A stretch of DNA of 64,000 bases, taken from NCBI GenBank assembly GCA_006384855.1, contig VCJN01000943.1:1-64000 (forward strand), written 5' to 3'. This DNA is from Tetraselmis striata. Taxonomy: Eukaryota; Chlorophyta; Chlorodendrophyceae; Chlorodendrales; Chlorodendraceae. The stretch's first letter is position 1. Every line of letters begins with the position of its first letter. Made by a program: the position numbers and the translations under genes. Of the stretch, positions 25,701-39,102 are shown piece after piece. The notes under the pieces were generated by a model. It saw nothing but the letters and a program-made list of their open reading frames with translations. It searched no databases and was not told the DNA's origin.

Positions 25701-28700
25701 ACCACCACTTCGGCCAGCTGGCAAAGTCAGTCACCATTCATGCTTCCTCCACCAATAGAGCTGTGCTACATAGCTGCTGACAATCAGGCCCTCTTGTCCC
25801 GCCTCCACACGGCCGCGCGCCTCCCGTCAGGTCTGGCACAACTTCTCCTTCGACCGCCACGTCCTGAACAGCCACGGCATGGAGTGCAACGGCCTCGCCG
25901 GCGACACCATACACATGGCGCGCATGTTTGACGCCAGCCGGCTGCAGGGCGGCGGCAGCGGCTACAGCCTGGAGGCGCTGTCCTCCGACGCCGAGATCAT
26001 GAAGAGGTTCGGCAAGGTGGAGTCCAAGACGTCCATGAAGAAGCTGTTTGAGCGACCCGTCATCAAGAAGGATGGCACAGCGGTAAGGGACTGCTCGCCC
26101 AGCGCGCTGTGCCCTATGACCCCCCCCCCCCCCCGGCCCGGGGCCCACTCTTCCCCTGTTGCTCCTGTCATATCGGGCAGGCACAGGATGACCAACGCCA
26201 TGCCGCCGTGCAGGGCAAGCTGACGGTTCTGGCACCGATGGAGGTGTTGCAGCTGGACCCCGACACGCGCGCCCGCTGGATTCACTACAGCGCGCTCGAT
26301 GCCAAGTCCACGTGGCAGCTATTCGAGGCGCTCAAGGTGGATGCGCCCGGACGCTGTCATGTCATCAGCATGATCGCGCCCGCCCGCGCAGACAGCAATT
26401 GTTTCATTGGATGCCGTTGGCGATCCCAGTTACTTAGCTCCAATATGACTGTGCCTGACTGCATCCCTTGCTTATGCCACTTCGATATCTCACTCTTGAC
26501 CGATCACAGCCTAGATGTGCAGGAGGAGAGACATGATTGTGCCTCTGCGCGGTGAGCTCCCCGGGTTCTGAGCGCCGGCCCTGCCACGCTGCCCCGCAGG
26601 TCCACCTCACTGCCATGCGCTGCTTTACGAACGGCTTCACGCTGCCCGCTCATGTGAGCAACATGTGGGACCTTTACGAGGAGTATTGGCTGCCGTTTGG
26701 CCAGCTTCTCACCGACATGGAGGCGGCCGGCGTGCTCGTCAACCGGGAGCACCTGGCCAAGGCAGAGGTCAACTCCCCCCCCCCCCCCCCCCCAACTCCC
26801 CCTCTCCCAACCCCCCACACTATAGCCTCAGGCACACGCACGCGTGCACGCATGCCCACCAGCGACTTAGCTCCACAGCCAAGTCTGGTCTCACAGTTGC
26901 TGCCGCTGGGGGTCACCTCTCCGCAGGTGGCTGCCCTGAACGACCAAGAGGCTGCCAGGACGAGATTCAAGGTGCGTCCCTGGAGGCTGAGCACGCCGCA
27001 CCGGTCCCGGCGCTGTTGGAGTTGCCTGATGTGATGCCTGACGCTCCGCTGTGCTTCCTCCGCAGAGCTGGGTGGCGGACCACGTCCCCGACGGCGGGCT
27101 GATGAACGTCTCAAGTGGGCCTCAGGTGCGATGTCAGCCCTCTCCCTCCTCCCCCCGCCCCCCCTTCCCATCCCTTCCTGCATCGCCTCTTTCCTCTGCA
27201 CTACCGCCGTCGCTGACTCCCCCCCCCCCCCCCTCCTCTTAATGCTGCAGGTGCGGCAGCTGTTCTTCGCCGGCCAGAAGAACCAGAAGAGCGAGGAGCA
27301 TCTGGACCTGGAGAAGACCTTCAAGGTGGGTGAATTAAAAGGGGGGGCATGTTCCCCCATGTGCCGTGCCCTGGAAGGCTGTCCCCTGGGCGGATGACCG
27401 TAGGGAAGCCGCTGCCATGGCAACCAGCAACGCCAGGCAGCTATGGGGCGGCCCATTAACCCGTTGCCTCTCCCCAATCAACGTTGCCTAGTGACCCGCA
27501 ACCTTCAGCTGATGGTTGAATAACACCAGCAACTGCTGACGTTGATGGCATCACGACCCATTCATACATACGGCCGCCGACGGGGCAGTACAAGAAGTGC
27601 GACTTTGGGAGGTTCATCTGATGTCAATGTCCTATATTTGTACCGATTCCGGCATAACTTCATCTAAATTTGGATTGGATAAGATGGATACTTTCTCTGT
27701 TTAGTCTCTTCTGTAAGTCTCTGTAAGTCTCTTCGCGCCCCATCAGCTCCTGAACCATTGCTGGCAGCTATGACAGCCTTCCCAACAATACTACCCTTTC
27801 TTATTTTTTACCCGGCATGTTTTGACGTCAATGCCATTGATGTCCTTCTCTACTTGGAAACGAGAACGCTGCCGGCATCAGTGATAGTAGCGGGCATTGG
27901 CCACAGCCTGATGCTGTGGGACCGTATGGCAACAGATCCCAAATGATGACCCCAACTACATTGAGGAGGGTGCCAAGCGGTGGAAGAAGAACCGCAACAT
28001 CACGCTCTGGGGCGTCTTTGGGCGCAACGTGGTCTCCCCGCTGGAGGTGACGCACTACACACCCAGCGGGTGGCCTGCCACCGGCACGCCCGCTCTGCGC
28101 GGGCTGGCCGGCAAGTCCCAGGCGGCGCTCAAGGCGCTGGCGGAGCAGGGGCTGGAGGAGGCGACGCAGGTGGGGTCGCCGCACCCCCCCATGTTGCACA
28201 GCACCCTGCCCGCTATGATCTCAATCGTAATAAACTTAAGAGCAATGAATTACGACTGAAAACATACTCTACAAGGGTTTTCCTACAAAGGCTTTCCCGT
28301 ACAGCAGTGACTCAACTGTCAGTAGATGCGTGGCCCATGAGCGCCGCGGCGGCGCATGAGCGGTAAACCCACCAGGCCATGCATCCGTGGCTGTGTGCAC
28401 AAGTGCGCGAAGGTTTGATGAGTCGCGGCTGCGCCTACTGGCACCGTGACAGAATTGGGAGCCGCTGGAAGCGCAGTAACCCTTACCACAACCCTAGGAA
28501 ACCCTGTGGGTGCCGGCGGCTAAGAACCTGCCCTGCCTGCCAGAGGTCAAATGCAGACAAATACATACTAGTGGAACTATAGCAATTGTTACTATAGGCA
28601 GCGTGCAGCACCACTCTGAGGCCCCAAGATAAGGGTTCATGTCAGTGCGTTGGCGCATGCAACCGCCACTGTTTGGCGCATGTGTGTGTATGTGTGTGGG

Positions 28701-31568
28701 CGCGCACACACAGAAGATTTCCTCCCAACTAACACCCGCAAAGAGACAGCATCCGGTAGCCCCTGACTGATGCCTGCGCCGCACTCCCTTCCCCGCGGCA
28801 GGCGGTCCCCCTGGACGCATCCTTTGAAGACGACGGCGAGGGTGGCAGCGCGGAGGACGGCGAGCAGGAAGCAGTCGTGGCGTCGGCCGCGCCGCTCAGC
28901 GCCGCGGATGCCGGCCAGCTGCAGGCGGAGGCCAAGAAGGGCGGCCTGGGCTCGATGTACGCGGCGTACGGCGGCGGCGTCGCGGGGCTGCGGGCCTGCG
29001 CGGCGGTGGACGCGCTCGTGGAGGTCAACGCCATCGACACGCTGCTCTCCAACTTCATCCTGCCGCTGCAGGTGCGCCCCCCGAACTGCTGTAGGAGCGT
29101 GGTGACGGTAAGAGAGGACTCCCCTGCAACAATGCCGCAGGGGCGGGCATTCTTGTTGCAGGTTGAAGGTGGCCACACTGACGGCATCTTGGATAACCTT
29201 TGTCTTTTGTGTTACACATGTTGCAATATACGGGCGCCGGCGTGGTTATGAAAACACCGCGGCTGAGAACCTGCCCTGCCTGCCAAATGGCAAAGGTTAG
29301 ACAAACCGATAGCGGAACTGTAGCGAATGTTCCTTTAGGTGGGTGACATTCAAGGCCTATGTCAGGCTTATAAGAAGGGCTCTTTTGTCGGTGCGTCGGC
29401 AACAGTGGTAAATGCAGGCTACTGTAGAAAGCTGCTGGTAGGTTGGAGGGTTTGCAAGACCTGAAGTGTTCTCTTTGTGTGATGTGTGCTGATCGCCTGC
29501 CCGTTGCATTGCCCACCCGGCGCACCGCAGGGCGACGACATCGCCACGGCGGACCACCGCGTGCACTGCTCCCTCAACATCAACACGGAGACCGGCCGCC
29601 TGTCTGCGCGGCGCCCCAATCTGCAGAACCAGCCGGCGCTGGAGAAGGACCGCTACAAGGTCCCGATGCCGCCCGGCTAGCACGCCCCATGGCATCGCCT
29701 GGTCTGCACGCCGGATGGCCGGATGGGTGCACAGCTGACGGCTGTTGATGCTGCCCCCTGCCCCCGCCAGATTAGGAAGGCATTCACGGCCAACGTGGCG
29801 GCCGGCCACACGCTCGTCGTGGCGGACTACGGGCAGCTGGAGCTGCGGCTGCTGGCGCACATGGCGCAGTGCCACTCGATGCGCCAGGCGTTTGAGCTCG
29901 GCGGCGACTTCCACTCGCGCACGGCCCTCGGCATGTACGACCACATCAAGGAGGCGGTTGCCAGGGGCGACTGCCTGCTCGAGTGGGACTACCCCAACGT
30001 GCGCCCCCCCCCCCCCCCCCCCCCTCTTTCCCAACCCCAACCACACGTGCTGGGGTTGGTTATGTACTGCGCATGCCGCGATTGCCCAGCAGACGGTGCC
30101 CCCCCTGGCATTGGGGGGGCAACGCAGTCGCCCATTGCCGCTGCCCCTTGCCATCTCCCGCGCCCTATCCGCCAATAAACTCGCCGGCTTGCTTGCCCCG
30201 CAGGGCGAGCCGCCGCCGGTGCCGCTCATCAAGGACAAGTTTGCGAGCGAGCGGCGGAAGGCCAAGGTCGGGCACCCTGGCCGCGCCCCGCCCCGCCCGG
30301 CCTACCCCGGGAGCGCGCCCGAACCCCCCGCTGACGCTGCGGCTGCCGCGGCGCAGGTGCTCAACTTCAGCATCGCGTACGGCAAGACGGCCCACGGCCT
30401 CATGAAGGACTTCGGCACCGACCTGCATGAGGCGCAGGAGACGGTGAACCGCTGGTACGCGGACCGCAAGGAGGTGCGCCGCCCCCCCCCCCCCCCACCC
30501 TGTCCCCGTTCTTCCTCCAGTGCCGTTTCCTTGGGAGCGGGGTGCTCCTGTTGGATCCCCCATCTAGGCGCCCCCAGCCCGCCTCCCTGTCCCTCCTCTC
30601 TCTCCAGCTGACAGCAACTGAACGCCGCAACTGCAGACTCAAAGCCCCCCTCCCCCCACCCCCCTCCCCCCCAAAAAAGAGGCGGAAAATGATGCATGCA
30701 ATCAACGTGTGATGGTGCGCATTGAGGCGCAGCGCTGACTGCGCATGTGCGCCTGTGCCTGCGGCAGGTGAAGGAGTGGCAGGAGAGGCAGCGCGAGCTG
30801 GCCCGGATGAACGGCTACGTGACGACGCTGCTGGGCCGGCGGCGCAAGCTGCCGGGCATCGACGACAGCAGCGCCATGGCCAAGGGGCACGCGATGCGCG
30901 CCGCCATCAACACCCCCATCCAGGGCGCCGCTGCGGACGTCGCGACCGCCGCCATGATCTCCATCGACCGCTGCCAGCAGCTGAAGGACCTCGGCTGGAC
31001 GCTGCTTCTGCAGGTGCCCCCCCCCCCCCCCCCCCCCCCCCTCATTCCCCTCCTTGTCCTCCGCCCCCTGCAGATACTTTCTTAAACATCAAACATCGAA
31101 AGGAATCCATCTGTACCAGCTCTTCCGTGTTCCCCGTGCGTAGGTACCATCAAAACTGTGCTCGCAAGTCACACAAATTGTGAATCGTTTTGCAACATCA
31201 AGTTGCAGGTTCCGTGATGTTTCCGTGCTTTATCCTTAGAGTTTCCGGATGAATACAGTTGCTCTTTGGAGGCTGTCGTCCCCAAAAACAGTCACAACTT
31301 GCGTGACCCCAAAGCGGGAGTGATTACGGTAACCCCTCTGACTGCCTCCCTCCACCCCCCCGCCAAACCAACTCCCCGCTCGTCATGCCCTCTTCCCGGC
31401 ACGCAGGTACACGATGAGGTGATCCTGGAAGGGCCCAAGACGACGGCGGAGGAGGCGCAGCGGCTGGTGGTGGCCTGCATGGAGCGCCCCTTCAACGGCG
31501 AGAACCCCCTCAGCGTCGACCTCAACGTCGACTCCAACATTGCGGACACGTGGTACGACGCCAAGTGA
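22761..31568 (+). CDS. POP: plant/algal organellar DNA polymerase (POP, family A)
   Basis: Likely ATG at 22761 opens a Ser/Thr/Pro-rich plastid-type leader (ALPYYCCSTTTLCPQPL). Confident exons: 23706-24485 (disordered), 25155-25271, 25394-25504, 25607-25675, 25831-26082, 26214-26336, 26600-26767, 26927-26971, 27066-27125, 27251-27325, 27936-28169, 28802-29071, 29531-29659, 29771-29998, 30204-30266, 30357-30473, 30768-31013, 31407-31568. They encode the 3'-5' exonuclease motifs (ACDTEVAHI, NFSFDRHV, YSALDA) and polymerase motifs A (VVADYGQLELR), B (KAKVLNFSIAYGKT) and C (VHDEVILEGP). All exons are multiples of three and all introns GT-AG phase 0. It replicates and repairs plastid and/or mitochondrial DNA. 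Exons between 22.9 and 23.7 kb are uncertain. Confidence 0.85.
28523..29345 (+). repeat. related repeat in two neighbouring POP introns
   Basis: The segment starting GAACCTGCCCTGCCTGCCA near 28525 in the intron before exon 28802 recurs near 29261 in the next intron. Both continue with similar AGACAAA, GGAACTRTAGC and TAGG elements over about 80 bp. A small dispersed element inserted into both introns, or an intron-sequence duplication, would explain it. Confidence 0.5.
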
Positions 31569-34500
31569 GGCGGCGGCGGCGGCGGGGGAGGAGGGGGAGG
31601 GTCGGGGGTGGGCGGAAGTGGGGGGGGGGGGGGGGGCATCCGGAGCATGCGGACGGAGCCAAGTCGCTGCCAATCAGGCAGCGGCATTCGCTCAACGCAC
31701 AGCGCCGGGCAAAGCGGTAGTGTGCGAGGCGCGTAGCGGCTAATTAGCGACTAGTAGTTGAGGAACGTGATACTCTTGTAAAACATCGATACGGGACGCT
31801 CACCGGGTGCACACAACAGAGTACACGCGGGGCAGGCAGCAAGCATACTTCGCCCATTGTGGCGCGATGCCGCATGCAAAATGGTTGATGGGACGTCTCA
31901 TTTTCCGCTCCATCCGTTGGACCCCGCTCATGACAACAAGAGCGCGGTAGGCGTCCGGACAGACAGACAGACAGAAACCAACACCTGCTGCCCTCCCCCC
32001 TGCTTCCGACGTCCGTAATAAGGAATCGAGTGCTGGGACCTTGACTCGTGAGCGGCGCTACCACTGCTGCGAGTTGTCCGCGCGCGCCATGTATTTATAT
32101 ATGGGCATCTTTCGCGGATGTGGCGAACGAACATTCACGTTATATTGTTCGGACATTAAGCGAGTAAAGGAAGCAGGTGAGTGCAAAGGCACTTACCTGC
32201 CAAGCCCCCGTTCCGCTAACCCCGCACCCGGCCTGGACATTTATATATGTCATTTCATGGCATGGCATGGCATGGCATGGTACTTGTATATGATGGATAG
32301 TCAGCAAGCATGACAAATACACTTCTCCACATAAGTCCGGGTTTCGCGGACGATTCAATCGGCATGCCCACACGTGCATACATTGGAGCCGTGCGCGATG
32401 TCGTCGCCCAGGGTCAGACGGGTTGGGGGAAATGATGTGATACAGCGCGTGAGGTCATCCGATATCGCAACGTGGCAGCCGTTGCCATCGGCACTTTCAT
32501 TTAGGCCAAAGCAGTCCGTGTGGGGGTATGGCCGTAGCGCTTCAAAAACCACATGTTGCGCCATCCATGTGAATATATAGTCATGGGACACAACTGCCTC
32601 CGTACTCTTACCACATCATCACCCCTTGGTATGATACCTATCCGTCATGCGTGTAGGGCGGTGAAACTACGGCATACAGGGTGTAGGACAAGCCCTACGT
32701 ATAGATTCAGCTATATAAATTATGGGCAAAATCAGCAGGGGGAGGGGGGAGTTGCGGTAATCGGTGCGTGCGCACGCAGGAGGGGGGTCTCGCGACCTCC
32801 TTGCCGTGCGGGTAGTCGGGTGAAGCTGTCCTATAGTAACGTATGGCTTCATGCCCATTGCGCATCATCGCCGCGAGCCGGATGGCACGGGAATGGCCCG
32901 CACGATAATGCGCCGAAGCTGGTGGAAATAATGCTGTGAAAAGGTTGCTGAATCGGGCATGGCGGCTGTGTGCATCGCTCAATGCTGGGAGCATACGCCA
33001 AGTATGAGTGGTCCGTGAGCGATTACACCCAACACACTGTCACCTGCACCATCGAGAAATAAAATTTCTTGAGGCAAACGAGGCATAAAGTTCCACGGCC
33101 ATTCCGTGACCACATGTTGTCACAGACGTCAAATTTCGACCTATTATTTCTTTATAAAAACTCGAAAGTGCCGAAACGTGTTCAGATGACGGTGCTTGGA
33201 TCGCCGGAGGGAAATATAACTATGCTTGCTTAATAGTTTTCTGATTGTATTTTCGAAAACTACAAGAATATGAAATATCCTCGCAACAGGCAGGCAGTCA
33301 GTCAGTCGGTCTTACTCACGTCTTATCAAGAAAATCAGTGACGATTGGCCATTATGAAAATAGACACGGATTGTCGGCGGGAAATGGGGTGGAATTCTTG
33401 TACTATGTTATGCCGCTATACATTCCCGGGCTATATATAGTACATAGAAAATATGGATTTTCATCATGGTGGCATCTGCTTTGTGCCGCAGCGTCTGCCA
33501 TATCCGCGGGCGCATGAGGACCGAGATAGCCCAGACCTACCTGGTTTTTAGGGTTTCAGCCAGGGTTTTATGCATGGTGGCGACCCCAGATAGGGTACCG
33601 GAGTGGCTAGGGTTTCATACCCTGGTCACAGCCCCAAGCAGGGCACGAGGAGACCTATAGCCAAGCCCTTATGAGATTTCGTGGCAAAGTGTAGACGTTT
33701 GTGGCAAAGTATACGGCGGCCTCCGTGGCAGCTGAATCCAAGGTTGAAGACCCCACCCACGCACACCTGGTGGGACCCCTAACTCAGATAGGGCACCGGA
33801 GTGGATAGGGTTTCATACCCTGGTCAAAGCCCTAAGCAAGGCACGAGGAGACCTACAGCCAAGCCCTTCTGAGATTTCGTGGCAAAGTGTAGACATTTGT
33901 GGCAAGGTATACGGCGGCCTCCGTAGCAGCCGAATCCAAGGCTGAAGACCCCACCCACGCACACCTGGTGGGACCCCTAACTCAGCCTAGGGGGGGCCTC
34001 TAAGCCCGGGATAGGACCCCATAGGAACCTAGGTGTTACTTCTAAGTGGACCTGTAACAGGGACACCTAAGGAGGACTACCTGCAGCATACGGAGTACTG
34101 TACTATTGCTGGTACGGGACACAAGACATTGTCGTAGCCGCAGCTAAGTAGCAGTATAGCATCTTTATACATCTGTGTATTTTATTATATGTTATGAGTA
34201 GCATTACACAGAGGACAACACTTCACGCCAACGCGGCCTGGCGCGCGCGCGAGCACACATGAGTGCCGCGAGCGCTTAGCGTGACGCGTAGCCGTCCAGC
34301 CATGGCTGCGATCACGTGCGCGTGTAGAAGGGGGTCCTCCCTTTCTGGACAATCCCTCTTCCCCTTTGTCTCAACGCGAACCTCAGCCACTATGGGCATC
34401 CCTTATACACCTACATGGCTTTAGTTTTGACAAGCGTTGCTGGTCTTTACTAGCAACGTACTCTGCTGGTAAGAGTACCAGCAAAGTACGTTGATGGTAC

Positions 34501-36117
34501 TCTTGCTGATATTGTTAATCGTATTGTGGGGGTGAGTACTGGTCGGTCGCGGAAAGCCTTGCCACAGGTCACCGCCGCATCGACAGTACTTTACGCAATG
34601 CTGGCCGCGACCGTTAACCGTTCCGATTGTACTTTTCGAGGTACTTCGCCTCGGACATGCCGAAAAGTCAGCAAGCAGCGCGCACGCACGATAAACAACC
34701 ACGTGTCCGTCCGCCAGGCAAGCATGCGGGGTACAGTGATCACCTCCGATCCTCGCTTTGCACGCCGATCTTCGTCTCCTTCAACGTATTATGCCATACA
34801 CAGTCTCCCATTGAGCCGCCCATCTGCCCGCACATTGAGATGGTGATGGCGCCCCACGCGGGATTGCGAGGATGCGACGGCATCTTCTTCGGCTAGCCTT
34901 TCAAGCTGTCGTGCTTTAGCGCTTGGTGCCATGCTATGCGATCGGTCTCTATGTGGACTGACATGCGTTGGAGCGCAGCGCTGGAACAGGCTGCGACTTC
35001 CGGGGGATAATAAACGGCGGGAGCACGAGCATATACGGCGGTCACTCGATCACGGGTTTCTGCGGCCGGGCTAGCTAGTGTAGGCTGGCGCCGTTGGACG
35101 AGCGCAATCCCCCGTATAACTAATGTGGAGTGTACCGAACTACCTACCGGTGCGAAATTAGCACTTGTACTGCAACATAGCCACGTTGCCTATATAGGCC
35201 ATGTCATGCGCGTTTTAATTCCGCGGACGCTGTGCAGGTTGGTCTGGGGCGGGGCCTTCTCTGATGATGGGAAAGACAGCTTACCAATACGAAAACTTGA
35301 TTCAGTTGTAACAAGTTCCGATTTCAGTACACCCCTCCACACAAGCATGGGGTCTGCGAATAAGTCGATTGACATGCCCATACGCGGCGACATTGAGGCC
35401 GTGCGCGCGTGCATGCATATCACGCAGGGTCGTAGGGTCGTACGGCTTTGGGGAAATGCGTGGAGGTGGCGGGGGTGGTGCCGCTAGACCTCCCGCACTC
35501 ATTATCCTCTCCTCATGGTAGGCCGCTGCGTCTAGTTGGGCGCCATCTTATAGCGTTACTTTAATACAAGTTTTCTGACATTTCCTCGCAACGCACTGCG
35601 CGATACCGCGAGTTTGAGGGCTGCACTACAAGGCACTATTGCACTGGTGATGGTATCACGCAACGTCGTGATGCACGGGCGTACGGCAATATCGCTCCAT
35701 AACCCCACCTGACAATGCCCTAGCCTCTTTGCTGACATGTTTCCGCACCCATCGATCGCCATCCCACCATGCAATGGTCTATGCATGCGCGGCGGCACGT
35801 GCATGGCACCAGTTCCATGTGTTGTGGGAGTGCTGAATAGTTGAAAAGCGTGGCGCAAGCAGTGCCACTTGTGTAAAAGACTTGTTAGGGCCAAACGGCT
35901 GCCTTAGACCGTACAGTGATAAATACTGAACAAAAACGCGCAACATTCATGTAGCATTTTAAGTCATAAACCCAATATTCTACTGCTCTACTATATTCGT
36001 AACTCGGATTCGGCGAGAGAATGGGCCTGGTACTTATTATGCACCCGAGAATGGACGGGTGCATCGTAATCACGGTGGCTCCTCAAAAAGACGTTTGACT
36101 CCAAGGCAATACATATC
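31569..36117. other. gene-poor repeat-rich interval
   Basis: No gene is recognised. It holds short tandem arrays (GGCAT)n at about 32258-32280 and the 198-bp tandem repeat at 33589-33984. Related copies of a dispersed repeat lie at about 32320-32450 and 35328-35460, sharing CCACA(T/C)AAG, ATGCCCA-AC and GCCGTGCGCG blocks, with a further relative near 59088. Confidence 0.5.
33589..33984. repeat. two tandem 198-bp units
   Basis: GATAGGG(T/C)ACCGGAGTGG starts at 33589 and 33787. The two units are more than 90% identical by eye and each ends with GGGACCCCTAACTCAG. Neither shows a protein-coding signature. Confidence 0.85.
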
Positions 36118-36122
36118 CAATG

Positions 36123-36250
36123 TGTGAGGTACAGTAATGCCCGGCTCGGGGGGCGCACCGCACATACACATATGAGGCGTCGAAAGTGTAGGCGAGGTGC
36201 GTGGCAGCTACCGCCGGGACGTCGGACTCCATCCCGTGGTCCACATGCTT
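36123..36250. repeat. 20-bp LTR-end duplication flanking a 108-bp insert
   Basis: TGTGAGGTACAGTAATGCCC occurs at 36123-36142 and again as the first 20 bp of the LTR at 36251. Between them lie 108 bp absent from the other LTR. This is either an insertion with a long target duplication or a partial LTR duplication. Confidence 0.7.
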
Positions 36251-36646
36251 TGTGAGGTACAGTAATGCCCTAATGCAATTAGAGGCAAGAAGGCAAAGGT
36301 TGTGAGGAAACAGTATCGAATGTTACAGGATCATCAGCTGGTTCAGCTATTTATCGGCAGTCAGCAGTACAGAGGCAGAGCAGCGGCAGAGCACTTCAGC
36401 GGTCAGCCTTGGGCATTGCGGAAATATAGCATCAGGGAATGTCAGTAGCAGCATCGGGGGATGTCAGTAGCAGCATCGGGGACTGTTAGTAGTAGCATCG
36501 GTGATTGGGATTGATAATGATAAATGGTATGCGTACATGCTACAGTACGAGTTACAAAAGTAAGGCAGGTAGTGATATGATATAGGAAATGATAATAATA
36601 TAAGTGAATATGTGGGTATAGTGCAGGGTTAGGTGTAGTCCTAACA
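36251..36646 (-). repeat. LTR (3' LTR of the chromovirus)
   Basis: 396-bp terminal repeat starting TGTGAGG and ending CCTAACA, matching 38712-39097 with small indels. Confidence 0.85.
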
Positions 36647-38711
36647 TTCCTTCCCCTCACGGAGAAAATAGCAACGGTATTGTCAAGGGGAAGCGGGCTG
36701 GATATTTGGAATGCCAAGTTGCGGTAGTGTGGTGTGTGGAATAAGTCACGCAGGGGCTGAGATTTGTCTGCATATAGGTGTAGCATATCAACACGACGAA
36801 GATTATTTTGATATGGTTCCCATGAGTCATGGGATCCGTCATAGCCTTGCCAACGGACTAGGAACAGAAACGCAGGACCGCGGGAGTAGTCAAGGTTATC
36901 GTTGTTATATTCGATACGGTGGTTGAGGATTTGGTCTATGATAAATTCATCTGCTGGTAGAGCAGTTCGACCAGGGACAGTGTCGGGTGGAACATCATGG
37001 GAGTGACAGCGACGAAGGCGGGAAATGTGAAACACAGGGTGGCATTCCATTGTGGGGGGAAAACGTATGTGGTAAGCTCGAGGTGAAATCTTTACGAACA
37101 ATGGGATAAGGGCCAATAAAACGTTGACGGAATTATTTCTGTTGGTTGGTTTCGTAACAGAAGGTGTTCAGTGGACAACCATACCTTATCACCCTCCAAA
37201 AAAAAATCTTCTGGTCGGGTACGGTTGTTTGCATAAGCTTTTTGGTATTCGTCGGCTAATTTCAGCTGTTCGGTTATAAGGGCATGAGTATCATGTATAG
37301 TGTGTAAGAGGTCAAGGTGTGGTTGGTTTATATTCGGGGTTTGGTGCAAGAGACTGGCAGAGGTTAACGGATTTAGGCCATACATGGCTTCAAAGGCAGC
37401 GTGATTTGTGGCGGAGTGGGTGGAGTTATTATATGAGAATTCAGCAAGAGATAGGGCATTCAACTAGTCATCGTGATTTTTATGCACAAAAGCGCGAAGC
37501 ATTTGTTCAACAGTGCGGTGGGTACGTTCAGTTTGGCCGTCAGTTTAAGGGTGGTATGAAGATGATATGTTTCATAACTTGGTTGTGAGAGAGCGGAATA
37601 AGGATTGCCGAAATGCGGAGGTAAAACGGGGATCACGGTCGGAAATGGTAGTGCGGCACAGGCCGTGATGACGGTAGATGTTGTTTAGAAACAGTTTCGC
37701 CGATTGGGGAGCGTCAATAGACATGTTGCAGGGAATAAATTGGGCTTGTTTAGAAAAGGTGCAGACAAAGGTTGCAATAGCATCATAGCCGTCTTGCAAA
37801 GGGAGGCCTGTTATAAAATCCATTGAACACATCTCCCAAGGTCGAGAGGCTTTTGTAACGGGAATAATGTACCGGGTGGTTTTTGGGTAGAAGCTTTAAT
37901 GCGTTGACAGGTGGAGCAATGTTTGCAGTATTGTTTGATATCTTTGTTCATGCGTGGCCGCCAGAACGTTTTCGAAATATTGAGTAAAGTGCGTCGGGCG
38001 TCCGGGTGTCAAACAGTATCATGATATTCGTGTATTATAGAGTCCATGATTTGTTTATCGGCAGCAGGTATGCAGATTTTATCAGCCATCCAATAAAGGT
38101 TATCAGCAGAGTCAAAGTCGACACCGACAGGTATACGGGGCCTGAATAATTTGCATCAATGCTATAGCCGTGGCGAATGCGGTTAAGCAATGAGGGGTCA
38201 CCTTGCAGATGGCACATAGACGAGAGAAAATCATGCATATCCTCTAGTTCGGAGTCAAGTAATCTTTTCTCAGCGGCGAGGACATCATGTTTAAGATCAG
38301 GTCGGCGGGATAGGGCATCAGCTTCATTTTGACTACATTTGCGGTAAAGTATTGACAGAATAGGTTTTTGAGTGCGGGTTGAGATGGCAAGATAAGGTGA
38401 AATGTCAGAGAGCCAGAGGGCGTGGCGGCGGCCGAGGGCATCTTGAGTTGGTAAATGACGGAAGGTGGCATGATCGGTGATTACTGTAATGCTAGCAGCA
38501 CCTTCGATATAGCAGCGCCATTCTTTAAGCGCGCAGACAACACCTAATAGTTCTTGGTCATATGTAGGATAATTAGTGTGAGCAGGTTGTAGTATTTTGG
38601 CAAAGTAAGCGCACGGGCGTAACTTGTTGGAATCGTCTTTTTGTAAAAGAACGGCGCCTGAAGAGTATTTACTGGCATCCGTGGATATGACGAATTCCGC
38701 TCCGAAACCAA

Positions 38712-39097
38712 TGTGAGGTACAGTAATGCCCTAGCTAATGCAATTAGAGGCAAGAAGGCAAAGGTTGTGAGGAAACAGTATCGAATGTTACAGGATCATC
38801 AGCTAGTTCAACTATTTATCGGCAGTCAGCAATACAGAGGCAGAGCAGCGGCAGAGCAGTTCAGCGGTCAGCCTTGGGCATTGCGGAAATATAGCATCAG
38901 GGAATGTCAGTAGCAGCATCGGGGACTGTTAGTAGTAGCATCGGTGATTGCTTGGGATTGATAATGATAAATGGTATGCGTACATGTTCGGTACGAGTTA
39001 CAGAAGTACGGCAGGTATTGATATGATATAGGAAATGACAATAATATGAGATAAGTGGTTATGTGGATATAGTGCAGGGTTAGGTGTAGTCCTAACA
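38712..39097 (-). repeat. LTR (5' LTR of the chromovirus)
   Basis: 386-bp repeat matching the one at 36251-36646. It adjoins RNase H coding sequence directly, so no primer-binding-site/leader region is present. Confidence 0.85.
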
Positions 39098-39102
39098 CAA
39101 TG

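Larger units (their letters stand above)
36123..39097 (-). mobile_element. defective Ty3/gypsy chromovirus with LTRs
   Basis: The element is flanked by a 5-bp target duplication, CAATG (36118-36122 and 39098-39102). LTRs of about 390 bp lie at 36251-36646 and 38712-39097 (TGTGAGGTAC...CCTAACA). Between them, on the minus strand, come reverse-transcriptase/RNase H remains, an H2C2 zinc motif, integrase core pieces (SMDFITGLPLQDGYDAI, SDRDPRFTS) and a C-terminal chromodomain (FLVRWQGYDGSHDSWEPY). gag, protease and most of RT are missing: RNase H coding begins directly at the 5' LTR, showing an internal deletion. Several frameshifts and stops interrupt the rest, so the copy is immobile on its own. 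Confidence 0.85.

Noticed and set aside
33589..33984. CRISPR-like array
   Set aside because: Only two long 198-bp tandem units; no short repeat-spacer pattern and a eukaryotic context.
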